Shown here one piece after another: positions 23,765-31,390 of a stretch of DNA of 64,000 nucleotides. Made by a program: the position numbers and the translations under genes. The notes beneath the pieces were generated by a model, which was given only the letters and a program-made list of their open reading frames with translations, searched no databases and had not been told where the DNA came from. Origin of the DNA: Pseudomonas tremae (GTDB lineage Bacteria > Pseudomonadota > Gammaproteobacteria > Pseudomonadales > Pseudomonadaceae); contig NZ_LJRO01000387.1 of the NCBI RefSeq assembly GCF_001401155.1, positions 1 through 64,000 on the forward strand, in the 5' to 3' direction. Positions within the stretch are counted from its first letter, which is position 1; the number at the start of each line of letters is the position of its first letter.

Positions 23765-24196
23765 ATGCACAAAGTCCTGGTCCCTTTCGACGGCTCGGAG
23801 CACGCCATGCGTGCCCTGGGACATGTCATCGAACTGTCTGCCGATCTCAAGAAGTCACTTGAAGTGCATGTTCTGAATGTGCAGGCCAGTCCTATCGATT
23901 ACAGCCTCTATCTGGCGCCTGACATGATTGAAGGCGTTAAAACCGGGTTGACCAATGAAGGCAAGCGTGTGCTGGACGAAGCGGTGGCGCTGCTGGCTGC
24001 CGCTGGCGTGCCGTTCCATGCCCATGTCGATCTGGGCAACGTTGCCGAGCAGGTCGAGGCCGCAGTTCAGCGGCTCGGTTGCGAGGCGGTTGTCATGGGG
24101 ACTCGCGGGCTTGGCAACTTTGGTGGCTTGCTGCTGGGGTCGGTGGCCACGCGGGTGATCCACGAAGTGTCGGTGCCAGTGACGCTCGTCAAGTAA
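23765..24196 (+). CDS. Universal stress protein (UspA family)
   Basis: A 143-residue single-domain universal stress protein. It opens MHKVLVPFDGSEHAMRAL and carries the ATP-binding motif G-x-x-G-x9-G-S as GTRGLGNFGGLLLGSVATRVIHE near the C-terminus. Such proteins bind nucleotides and modulate survival under stress; the specific role here is unknown. The gene is preceded by AAGGAAAAACC and converges with the response regulator gene, leaving only 16 bases between stops. Confidence 0.92.
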   Translation: MHKVLVPFDGSEHAMRALGHVIELSADLKKSLEVHVLNVQASPIDYSLYLAPDMIEGVKTGLTNEGKRVLDEAVALLAAAGVPFHAHVDLGNVAEQVEAAVQRLGCEAVVMGTRGLGNFGGLLLGSVATRVIHEVSVPVTLVK

Positions 24197-24212
24197 TCAA
24201 GTAGACCAGGCC

Positions 24213-24677
24213 TTATTGCTGCGCGAGCGTTCGTGGCTGGCGCAGCAACTCGATGTTTTCCGGCGGCACCAGCTTGCGCAGGGATTTGTACAGCGCGCGA
24301 GTCTCCAGCAGGTTCCAGATTCTCAACATTGTTTCCAGTGCATCCAGAGGCTTGCTGATGAAATCCCGTGCGCCCAAGGCTAGCGCGCGCAGGCGCGTGT
24401 CGCGAGTTGCATCGGCGGTCAGGACCATGATCGGCAGGTAGTCATTGGCCGGGATGCGCCGGTTGAGCTGTTCCAGAACCGCGAAGCCGTCGAACTCGGG
24501 CATGTGCAGATCCAGCACCACAAGGTCGGGTTCGAAGCTGTTGAACAGGTCCAGCGTGCGCAGCGGCTCGGTGCTGCTCAGCACATTGGTCAGCCCTTCG
24601 CGGGCGAGCAGTTGCTCCATCAAATCCAGGTTGGGCCGCTGGTCGTCGATGATCAGAATGCGGAAGTCTCCGGTCAT
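24213..24677 (-). CDS. Single-domain response regulator
   Basis: A 154-residue receiver protein. Conserved acidic pair D11-D12 and phosphoacceptor D56 (LVVLDLHMPEFDG) are present, followed by the conserved Thr in VLTADATRD and Lys in FISKPLD. The last 30 residues are a helical extension without a recognised output domain, so it probably acts through protein contact or a phosphorelay. It overlaps the hybrid kinase gene by 4 bases and is the last gene of a four-gene operon read on the minus strand. Confidence 0.93.
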   Translation of the reverse strand: MTGDFRILIIDDQRPNLDLMEQLLAREGLTNVLSSTEPLRTLDLFNSFEPDLVVLDLHMPEFDGFAVLEQLNRRIPANDYLPIMVLTADATRDTRLRALALGARDFISKPLDALETMLRIWNLLETRALYKSLRKLVPPENIELLRQPRTLAQQ

Positions 24678-27001
24678 GTGGGCTCCGGTAGGTATTGATC
24701 GAGAAGCGCCAGGAATACCGGCACTTGAATGGGTTTGATCAGGATGGCCGTTGCCCCGGCACTCTTCAGCTCGCGCTGGGTGCTGTCACTGGCATCGGCG
24801 GTGATCATCAGCACCGGGGTGTGAGCGGTCGCCGGCAAGCGCCGCAACCGCTGCAATACTTCCAGGCCCTTGAGGTCGGGCAGGTTGAGGTCGAGAAGGA
24901 TCAGTTGCGGCGCGTGCTGGCGGGCCAGGTCCAGACCAAGCTGGCCCTGCATGCTCGACAGCAACTGAATGCCCGGCCTGCGCTGCAGCAGCGTCTCGAT
25001 CAAGGCCATACTCGACAGGTTGTCTTCAATGCACAGCAGCTTGCCATGATACGCCGGGCGGGTAGCGGGGCTGGACGCCGGTGCTGTATCAGGTGGACGC
25101 AGCAGCTGGACAGCGGGCGGGCGTACGAGCACAGAAGGCAGTTCAAGGGTGAAGCGGCAGCCTTCGTTCAGTGTGGTGTCCACCGACAGCCCGCCGTGCA
25201 TCATTTCCAGCATGCTCTTGCTCAGTGCCAGGCCCAGCCCGGTGCCCTCGACACTCGGGTTGGCATCCAGCCGCTCGAATGGCTTGAACAACTGACCGAT
25301 ACGTTCGGGTGCAATCCCGTACCCGGTGTCCACCACGCTGACAGTGACTCGCCCGGCAGACTGGCCGACCTCGATTCGCACCTTGCCATCGGGTCGGTTG
25401 TATTTGATGGCGTTGGACAGCAGGTTCAGCAACACCTGTATCAGGCGCTGGCGGTCAGCGACCACCCCCAGTTCGTCAGGCAGTTGTGGCAGTTCACTCA
25501 GTTCAATGCTGGCATCGGTGGCCATCGGCGAAACCAGCACCAGCGCTTCCCTGAGCACGCTCGACAGCGGCACAGGTTCGAGGTTGAGTGAAACGTGACC
25601 GGCTTCGATTCTGGCGATGTCGAGCACTTCATTGATCAGCTTCAGCAGGTGCTGACCCGCCCGCAGAATGTGGCCGATTTGCGGTCTCTGGCTGGCAGGC
25701 GAATCCATGTCCAGCAGTTGTGCAAACCCCAGGATGGAATTAAGCGGGGTGCGCAGCTCATGGCTCATGCGCGAGAGGAATTCGCTTTTCGCCCGGCTGG
25801 CACGCTCGGCCTCTTCTCGGGCGGTGCTCAGGGCTATTTCAGCCACGCGGCGATCACTGATGTCGCGGGTTATCTTGGAAAAACCGCGCAGTTCGTCTTG
25901 ACTGTCGTACTGCGCAGTGATCACCACGCTGGCCCAGAACCGGCTACCGTCCTTGCGCCGTCGCCAGCTTTCTTCGGTATACCGCCCGTTGACGGTGGCT
26001 TCGTGCAGCGCCATGTCGGGGTGTTGCGGGCATTCCTGTGGCAGATAGAAGACCGAGAAGTGCTGACCGATGATTTCCTGCTCGGTGTAACCCTTGATGC
26101 GCTCGGCCCCCGCGTTCCAGGTGGTGACATAACCATCGCGGTCCAGCGCGAAGATGCCGTAGTCCTTCACCCCTTCGATGATCAGTCGTAACCGCTCCTC
26201 GTTGTCGCGCAACGCCCGTTCACGCTCGGCCAGCAACTGACCGGCTTCGATCAGGCGCGTGCCGAGCTGACCAATCTCGTCCTTTTCAGGCGGCTGGGGC
26301 AGCAGCGGGTGTCCGAGGGCCAGACGCTGCGCATTGCGCTGCACCTGATGCACCCTGGCGACAATGCCTTTGGACAGCATCAGTACCGCCAGAATGGCGC
26401 CGATGATTCCGCAGGCTGCGGCTAAAAGGGTGGATAGCAACAGGCGCTCACGTGTGGCCGCAGCGGCTTCTGTACGTTCTGCCAGCAGAGCGTCTTCGCG
26501 CTCGCGCATGATGCCGATCCGTTCGCGCAAACGGTCCAGAACGTACTTGTTTTCGACCAGAATGGCGGCAACGGTTTTGCGGTCTTCCGTGCTCATTGTG
26601 CGCAGTTTTTCCAGGCCATCTACTTTGGTATGAATCAGCGGTTCAATGGCTTTCAGGTGTTCACGCATTTGCCCATCACGGATATTGCTGTTGAGCCGGG
26701 TCAACGCTGCTTCGATCAGCGGCTGTGCATTGATGTAACCGGGCAGAAAGTCCTCCTGATGAGTCAGCAGATAGCCACGCACACCAGCCGCGGCTTCTGC
26801 GATCTGAGTATGAAGTGTCTGGATGTCGCCTTGTACGAGCAGCACGCGCCGCACATCTTCCTCGGCTTGCGCGGTCTGGCGTTCGGCAATATAAATGAGC
26901 ACCAGCGAAAACATGAGCATCGCCAGCGGCAGGGAAATTGCTACCAGCGCCTTGCCTCGTAATGGAAGGTCTTCCCAGCGGCTGCTGCCTGGTGCATTCA
27001 T
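24674..27001 (-). CDS. Hybrid sensor histidine kinase (CHASE3-HAMP-PAS-HK-REC)
   Basis: A 775-residue membrane kinase. A first TM segment lies at about 17-37, then a CHASE3-like periplasmic helical sensor, a second TM near 190-210 and a HAMP linker. A PAS domain (about 275-390) contains DYGIFALDRDGYVTTWNAGAERIKGYTEQEIIG. The dimerisation/phosphoacceptor segment is SRMSHELRTPLNSILGF; the ATPase has NLLSNAIKYNRPDG, DTGYGIAPE and GTGLGLALS. A C-terminal receiver has LILLDLNLPDLKG. The ends overlap both neighbouring genes by 4 bases, so the four genes are translationally coupled. The signal is unknown. Confidence 0.93.
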   Translation of the reverse strand: MNAPGSSRWEDLPLRGKALVAISLPLAMLMFSLVLIYIAERQTAQAEEDVRRVLLVQGDIQTLHTQIAEAAAGVRGYLLTHQEDFLPGYINAQPLIEAALTRLNSNIRDGQMREHLKAIEPLIHTKVDGLEKLRTMSTEDRKTVAAILVENKYVLDRLRERIGIMREREDALLAERTEAAAATRERLLLSTLLAAACGIIGAILAVLMLSKGIVARVHQVQRNAQRLALGHPLLPQPPEKDEIGQLGTRLIEAGQLLAERERALRDNEERLRLIIEGVKDYGIFALDRDGYVTTWNAGAERIKGYTEQEIIGQHFSVFYLPQECPQHPDMALHEATVNGRYTEESWRRRKDGSRFWASVVITAQYDSQDELRGFSKITRDISDRRVAEIALSTAREEAERASRAKSEFLSRMSHELRTPLNSILGFAQLLDMDSPASQRPQIGHILRAGQHLLKLINEVLDIARIEAGHVSLNLEPVPLSSVLREALVLVSPMATDASIELSELPQLPDELGVVADRQRLIQVLLNLLSNAIKYNRPDGKVRIEVGQSAGRVTVSVVDTGYGIAPERIGQLFKPFERLDANPSVEGTGLGLALSKSMLEMMHGGLSVDTTLNEGCRFTLELPSVLVRPPAVQLLRPPDTAPASSPATRPAYHGKLLCIEDNLSSMALIETLLQRRPGIQLLSSMQGQLGLDLARQHAPQLILLDLNLPDLKGLEVLQRLRRLPATAHTPVLMITADASDSTQRELKSAGATAILIKPIQVPVFLALLDQYLPEPT

Positions 27002-27666
27002 TGCCAGTCGCTCGTCGACTGGCTCACCAGGCCCAGCGCAACGCCACGCACTGCGGCCTGGGTACGGTCTGAAGCACCGAGCTTGCCGATCACTTTTTCC
27101 ACGTGCGCCTTGGCGGTGCCGGTGGTGATACCCAGCTTTTCGCCGATTTCCCGGTTACTGAAGCCGCCCGCCACCAGCCCGAGTACCTGACGTTCGCGAG
27201 GTGTCAGTGCTACCGGGACGCTCGCGCCACTACTGCTGCGGTCGGTCATGCGGCGCAGCAGGCGCGCACTGACGGCGCTGTTCAAGGCTTCTTCGCCGCG
27301 TGCCACGCGTTGCAGGCCGGCAATCACTTCATCGCGACTCGCGTCCTTGAGCAGATAACCCACCGCACCCGCGCTGATGGCGGCCTCCAGATGGTCGGTG
27401 CTGTCGTCCATGGTAAAAATCACTACTTTCAGACCCGGCATGCGCTGCTGAAGAATCCGCGCGGCGCCCAGGCCGTTGAGTACCGGCATGCGGATATCGA
27501 GGATGGCGATGTCCGGTTGCAGCTCCTGGCACAGATCGATGGCTTGCTGGCCGTCGGCTGCCTGGCCGACCACTTCGAATTCCGGATGGCCCGCCAGCAG
27601 CGAGACGAATCCGGTGCGTGTTACTTCATGATCGTCTGCCAGAACCAGTCGCACGGTGTCAGTCAT
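26998..27666 (-). CDS. NarL/LuxR-type response regulator
   Basis: A 222-residue two-domain regulator. The receiver has the D11-D12 pair and phosphoacceptor D57 (PDIAILDIRMPVLNG). The C-terminal LuxR-type helix-turn-helix reads LTPRERQVLGLVAGGFSNREIGEKLGITTGTAKAHVEKVIGKLG, a textbook GerE motif that binds DNA. It overlaps the upstream HisKA_3 kinase gene by 4 bases, and that kinase is the natural partner. Confidence 0.95.
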   Translation of the reverse strand: MTDTVRLVLADDHEVTRTGFVSLLAGHPEFEVVGQAADGQQAIDLCQELQPDIAILDIRMPVLNGLGAARILQQRMPGLKVVIFTMDDSTDHLEAAISAGAVGYLLKDASRDEVIAGLQRVARGEEALNSAVSARLLRRMTDRSSSGASVPVALTPRERQVLGLVAGGFSNREIGEKLGITTGTAKAHVEKVIGKLGASDRTQAAVRGVALGLVSQSTSDWQ

Positions 27667-28847
27667 GTCATTGCCTTGTCTGCATTGAAAGGGACCACGG
27701 CCCGCAGCCGGGTGCCGCGTCCGGGTCGGCTGACACAGGTCAGGCGGCCATCCAGAAGGCTGGCGCGTTCCTGCATGGCCACCAGGCCCAGCTTTTGAAC
27801 GCCAGTGCCAGTCAGCGATTTGTCGGTGATGAAACCACGGCCGTTGTCTTCCAGTCTGAGTGAAATGTTGCCGTCACTCAGCTCCAGCGCCAAGTCTACG
27901 CTGCTTGCGTCAGCGTGTTTGAGCACATTATTGATGCCTTCCTGAGCGATGCGAAACAGCGCGATCTCCAGCTGACTGGGCAGGCGGGTCAGAGAGCGCG
28001 AGGCCCATTGCACGACGATCCCCGCGTCACGCAGTCGGTCGGCCTCTTTGTCGATTGCCTGCAACAGCCCGAAATCATCCAGCACGCTCGGGCGCAGGCC
28101 GCTGATCAGCTGCCGACCCTCGCCAACGCAATGCTGCGCCAGCTTGAGAATGGCTTGCAGATCGGCATCCAGCGGTTCAGGCAGGGCCGGACAGCGCCCG
28201 GCGAAGCCTTGCAGGCGCTGGTGCAGGCCGGCAAGTGTCTGCGCCAGACCGTCATGCAGGTCGTAGGCCACGCGTTTGCGTTCGTCTTCCTGGGCGGTAA
28301 ACAGCTGGCGCACCAGCTCGGACATGGTTCGCTCCCGCGCCACCAGGGCGTCGAGCAGACGGTTGTTCTCAAGGTGCGCCGCGAGCAGGGTGGCGAGCAG
28401 TTGCAGGGACTCGATGTCTTCGTTGTCCGGCACGCTGATGGCAACGCTACTGGCCAGCAGCAGCGTGCCGAAAGCCCCTTCGTCAGCCCCGCGCAAGGGC
28501 AGCAGCAGCACACAAGGGGAGTCTGTTCCGGGGCGCTCCAGCCATTGCGGACCGATGACCAGCGGGTCGGCAGCCGTTTCCAGGGTGTTCAGGCGGTCGA
28601 CGTTGCCATGACTGGCGGTGGTCTGCACACCGTTGCCTGCCCCCCATTCCACCAGCAGGCCATGGTCCATGGCCACGAACGCACAGGCACGTTGCAAGAC
28701 GCGCAGGCGCATCGCTTCAGGTGGCAACTGGGTCAGTTCCTGACCGGTGTCGACCAGCAGGCGCAGGCGTGCTGCGCGACTTTGCGACTGGCGATATTGA
28801 TTGCGGATGGCCAGTGCGCTTGCCGGATCGTGAGGTGGGCTTTGCAT
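27663..28847 (-). CDS. GAF-containing sensor histidine kinase (HisKA_3, NarX/DegS-like)
   Basis: A 394-residue soluble kinase without TM segments. An N-terminal GAF-like domain occupies about residues 25-190. The phosphoacceptor segment is ERKRVAYDLHDGLAQTLAGLH, typical of HisKA_3 kinases that pair with NarL-type regulators, followed by an ATPase with LFRIAQEGINNVLKHADAS, EDNGRGF and LGLVAMQERASLLDG. It is the first gene of the minus-strand operon, and its cognate regulator overlaps its 3' end. The ligand sensed by the GAF domain is unknown. Confidence 0.93.
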   Translation of the reverse strand: MQSPPHDPASALAIRNQYRQSQSRAARLRLLVDTGQELTQLPPEAMRLRVLQRACAFVAMDHGLLVEWGAGNGVQTTASHGNVDRLNTLETAADPLVIGPQWLERPGTDSPCVLLLPLRGADEGAFGTLLLASSVAISVPDNEDIESLQLLATLLAAHLENNRLLDALVARERTMSELVRQLFTAQEDERKRVAYDLHDGLAQTLAGLHQRLQGFAGRCPALPEPLDADLQAILKLAQHCVGEGRQLISGLRPSVLDDFGLLQAIDKEADRLRDAGIVVQWASRSLTRLPSQLEIALFRIAQEGINNVLKHADASSVDLALELSDGNISLRLEDNGRGFITDKSLTGTGVQKLGLVAMQERASLLDGRLTCVSRPGRGTRLRAVVPFNADKAMT

Positions 28848-29070
28848 GAGGTCTCCAGCGAGGGGCCATGTCGGCGAACGCTATATCGGCGAGGCGCTAC
28901 ACCTGCGCGGGCATATACAGAAGTGACGCTATTAGAACCGCATCGGGAGGTAAAGCCTATCTGCCGATTGGCATACATAGATAACCCCGGTTGGCCGATG
29001 GCGAGAAGGGGCGGGGCGGGCAAAGTGGCACTCACTGAATCCCTGAACAGATCCCCGTAGGAGAGTAGCG

Positions 29071-29595
29071 ATGAAAACTAAATTGACCGCCCTGGCCCTG
29101 TTGCTGGTTGTGAGCGCACCGATGGTCCAGGCTGCTGCCGAACCGTCCGGCTACACCTACCGTATGGTGGCCGAGCAGCCAAGCAACGTGAACGACAAGG
29201 AAATCGCGGGTCTGTTTGATCGCTGGAACAAGGCCCTGCAGACTGGCAACTCGCAAACTGTCGCGTCGCTGTATACGCCGGACGCTGTCCTGCAGCCTAC
29301 GGTCTCCAACAAGGTGCGTGCCACTCCGGCGGAGATCAAGGACTACTTCGATCACTTCCTGGCGCTCAAGCCGGTTGGCGAGATCAACTACCGCGAGATC
29401 CGTCGCCTGGGGCCTGATGCCGCTGCGGACAATGGCGTCTATACCTTCACCCTGACAGCTGCGGACGGCAAGAAGACCAAGGTACAGGCACGTTATTCGT
29501 TTCTCTACCATCGCGTCGGCAACGAGTGGAGGATTCTCAACCACCATTCCTCGGCCATGCCGGAAATACAGCCTGAGTACCAGGTCAGCCGCTGA
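29071..29595 (+). CDS. Secreted SnoaL-like/SgcJ-EcaC family protein
   Basis: A 174-residue protein with a clear Sec signal (MKTKLTALALLLVVSAPMVQAAA). The mature part is a SnoaL-like cone fold of the SgcJ/EcaC type: EIAGLFDRWNKALQTGNSQTVASLYTPDAVLQPT, then DYFDHFLALKPVG and YSFLYHRVGNEWRILNHHSSAMP. These folds bind small molecules; the substrate is not known. It has AGGAGAG upstream and a good terminator downstream, so it is probably monocistronic, lying between the signalling operon and pvdS. Confidence 0.88.
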   Translation: MKTKLTALALLLVVSAPMVQAAAEPSGYTYRMVAEQPSNVNDKEIAGLFDRWNKALQTGNSQTVASLYTPDAVLQPTVSNKVRATPAEIKDYFDHFLALKPVGEINYREIRRLGPDAAADNGVYTFTLTAADGKKTKVQARYSFLYHRVGNEWRILNHHSSAMPEIQPEYQVSR

Positions 29596-29620
29596 TCGAC
29601 AACCGATAGTCAGCTGAAAC

Positions 29621-29653
29621 AAAAAATCCGGAGCCATGGCCCCGGATTTTTTT
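29621..29653 (+). terminator. Bidirectional terminator between the SnoaL-like gene and pvdS
   Basis: AAATCCGG pairs with CCGGATTT around a short GC-containing loop, with T on one side and A on the other, so it can end transcripts from both converging genes. Confidence 0.85.
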
Positions 29654-29675
29654 CGTCTGGCAGAATCGCCTGCGC

Positions 29676-30212
29676 TCAGGCTTCGGCGCTGGCACTGTTG
29701 ACCTTGCGGCAGTGAATCAGCGCGTCGCGAATCATGAAGTTGACCAGCGTCGGCGAAACCCCCAGTTCCTTGGCGATGTCTTTTTGCGGCACGCCGTGCA
29801 GGCGATACATTTCGAACGCATAACGGGTGCGGGGTGGCAGCTCGCCCAGTGCGTCGGCAATTTTCTCCAGGCTGGAGAAGTTGATGTGTGAGGTTTCTGG
29901 CGATGCACCCTGAATCACCACGTTCAGCCCCTCGGCCTCGGGGCCGGTGTATTTCTGTTCCAGCGCCTGTTTGCGGTAATGATCGATGGCCAGGTTACGC
30001 ACGATCTGAAACAGATAGCTGAGCTGTGCCTTGAAGGTCAGCGTGGCCTGCGGCGCGGAGCGCAACCTGAAGAACGCATCCTGCACGACATCTTCGGCGC
30101 GCGAGCGGCAGCCCACGATGCGCGCGGCAATCTTGACCAGCAGCAGATAGTTGTCGACGAATGCCTGGAGTAACGGTGAGTCGCACTTACTTGTGATTAC
30201 GTGTTCCGTCAT
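29676..30212 (-). CDS. pvdS: ECF iron-starvation sigma factor PvdS
   Basis: A 178-residue ECF sigma factor directing pyoverdine gene transcription. Region 2 reads VDNYLLLVKIAARIVGCRSRAEDVVQDAFFRL and SYLFQIVRNLAIDHYRK; region 4 reads LGELPPRTRYAFEMYRLHGVPQKDIAKELGVSPTLVNFMIRDAL. This matches PvdS/PbrA/PfrI of fluorescent pseudomonads. ATG 30212 was chosen because AAGGTG sits at the right distance; a GTG at 30221 would overlap that ribosome site. A Fur box lies about 80 bases upstream, so iron-loaded Fur should repress it. It is divergent from the thioesterase gene. Confidence 0.95.
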   Translation of the reverse strand: MTEHVITSKCDSPLLQAFVDNYLLLVKIAARIVGCRSRAEDVVQDAFFRLRSAPQATLTFKAQLSYLFQIVRNLAIDHYRKQALEQKYTGPEAEGLNVVIQGASPETSHINFSSLEKIADALGELPPRTRYAFEMYRLHGVPQKDIAKELGVSPTLVNFMIRDALIHCRKVNSASAEA

Positions 30213-30291
30213 GGAATTCACCTTGCTGCAAAACCAATGGGGGGGAGGGCTGCAGGAGTAGCAGCGCCGTCACATGGGGCAGCAAATTAGC

Positions 30292-30310
30292 CTTAATGAT
30301 AATTATTGTC
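30292..30310 (-). promoter_or_regulatory. Fur box upstream of pvdS
   Basis: CTTAATGATAATTATTGTC matches 15 of 19 positions of the Fur consensus GATAATGATAATCATTATC. It lies in the pvdS-pvdG intergenic region, so it probably controls pvdS. Confidence 0.85.
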
Positions 30311-30382
30311 AAATGCGAAAGCCAATCAGCGCACTTTAAAAGGGCAGTGCTGAGCATTGCGCGCTTGCTGCTGGCACCCTCA

Positions 30383-30407
30383 CTAATTATTTCCAGGCGC
30401 CATCCGT
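30383..30407 (+). promoter_or_regulatory. PvdS-type promoter before the thioesterase gene
   Basis: CTAATT-N16-CGT at 30383-30388 and 30405-30407, one mismatch to the iron-starvation box (G/C)TAAAT-N16-CGT. The stretch CTAATTATTTCC closely resembles CTAAATATTTCC before the Lys NRPS gene. Confidence 0.68.
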
Positions 30408-30527
30408 TCTCATTGGTGACAGGCCCGACCACGGTTGCAGCCAGGGAATACTTCAGGAGAGCCTCATGCGTTTCGATCACGCGCCTCGCCGCTTTTACAT
30501 TCGCGCCAGCAGACGGACGGTTCAGCC

Positions 30528-31286
30528 ATGAGCACGCCCGTGAGTCTGACGCTGTTCTGCCTGCCTTACTCAGGTGCCAGTGCGATGTTCTACGGCCTTT
30601 GGCGGCGCAAAGTACCCGAGTGGCTGAACGTACGCCCGCTGGAGCTTCCCGGCCGTGGCATGCGCATGGATGAGCCGTTGCAGACTGATATCGCGCAACT
30701 GGCGAGTGAGTTGGCAGACGAAATCAGTGCAGAACTGGACACGCCTTATGCGCTATTCGGTCACAGTCTGGGTGGGTTGCTGGCCTTTGAACTTGCACAT
30801 GCCTTGCGCGAACGCGGTCTGCCCGCGCCGCTGGCGTTGTTTGCCTCGTCCACTGCCGGCCCGGTGCGCCGCGATGTCAGCGAATACGTCGTCGCCAAGA
30901 CCGATGAGCAACTGATTGCGCGACTGCGCAAGCTCCAGGGCACCAGCGAGAACGTCATCGCCAATGACGAATTGATGCAACTGATGCTGCCCATACTGCG
31001 CGCCGATTTTCTGTTGTGCGGCAGCTTTGTGTACGGCGAGCGCGAACCGTTGAGCGTGCCGATTCATATCTTCGGCGGCAAACAGGACAGCATCAGCGTC
31101 GAGGAGCTGCTGGATTGGCAGGAAGAGACCTGCACCGGGTTCTCGCTGGACATGTTCGAAGGGCATCACTTCTATCTGATCGAGGAGCAGGCGCAATTGC
31201 TTCGCCATCTGCGGCGTTATTCCGAATTGCACCTGACCCGCTGGCGCAACAGCGCATCACGGCTGATGAGCCGGGCTGCCGGTTGA
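30528..31286 (+). CDS. pvdG: Type II thioesterase (PvdG)
   Basis: A 252-residue alpha/beta-hydrolase that clears mis-primed or stalled substrates from NRPS carrier domains. TLFCLPYSGASAMFYGLW is the family N-terminus, the nucleophile S80 is in FGHSLGG, and a catalytic His is in EGHHFYLIE (residues 213-214). ATG 30528 gives the standard length; an upstream in-frame start at 30435 would add 31 unlike residues. The gene is the first on the plus strand of the pyoverdine locus, with a PvdS-type promoter upstream. Confidence 0.92.
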   Translation: MSTPVSLTLFCLPYSGASAMFYGLWRRKVPEWLNVRPLELPGRGMRMDEPLQTDIAQLASELADEISAELDTPYALFGHSLGGLLAFELAHALRERGLPAPLALFASSTAGPVRRDVSEYVVAKTDEQLIARLRKLQGTSENVIANDELMQLMLPILRADFLLCGSFVYGEREPLSVPIHIFGGKQDSISVEELLDWQEETCTGFSLDMFEGHHFYLIEEQAQLLRHLRRYSELHLTRWRNSASRLMSRAAG

Positions 31287-31302
31287 GCCGTCTGGCTCTT
31301 TT
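31285..31302 (+). terminator. Short hairpin at the end of pvdG
   Basis: GAGCC-GTCT-GGCTC then TTTT, beginning at the stop codon of the thioesterase gene. It may partly terminate before pvdL, since I see no good PvdS promoter directly upstream of pvdL. Confidence 0.5.
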
Positions 31303-31390
31303 GCTTAGCGCGCGACCTAACCACGGGACGCGCGTCTTTTCTTGAAATTCAGATTTTATCTGGCACGCCGAACCTAGCAGGAACCCCATC

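Noticed and set aside
24695..25591. Plus-strand ORF over the hybrid kinase
   Set aside because: Antisense to the receiver and ATPase motifs of the kinase; Gln/His-rich shadow.
31309..31334. CGCGCG/CGCGCG hairpin before pvdL
   Set aside because: 6-bp stem with a 14-base loop and an interrupted T run; weaker than the hairpin at the pvdG stop.
31303..31390. PvdS promoter directly before pvdL
   Set aside because: The only CGT has no TAAAT-like element 15-17 bases upstream; pvdL may be read from the pvdG promoter.
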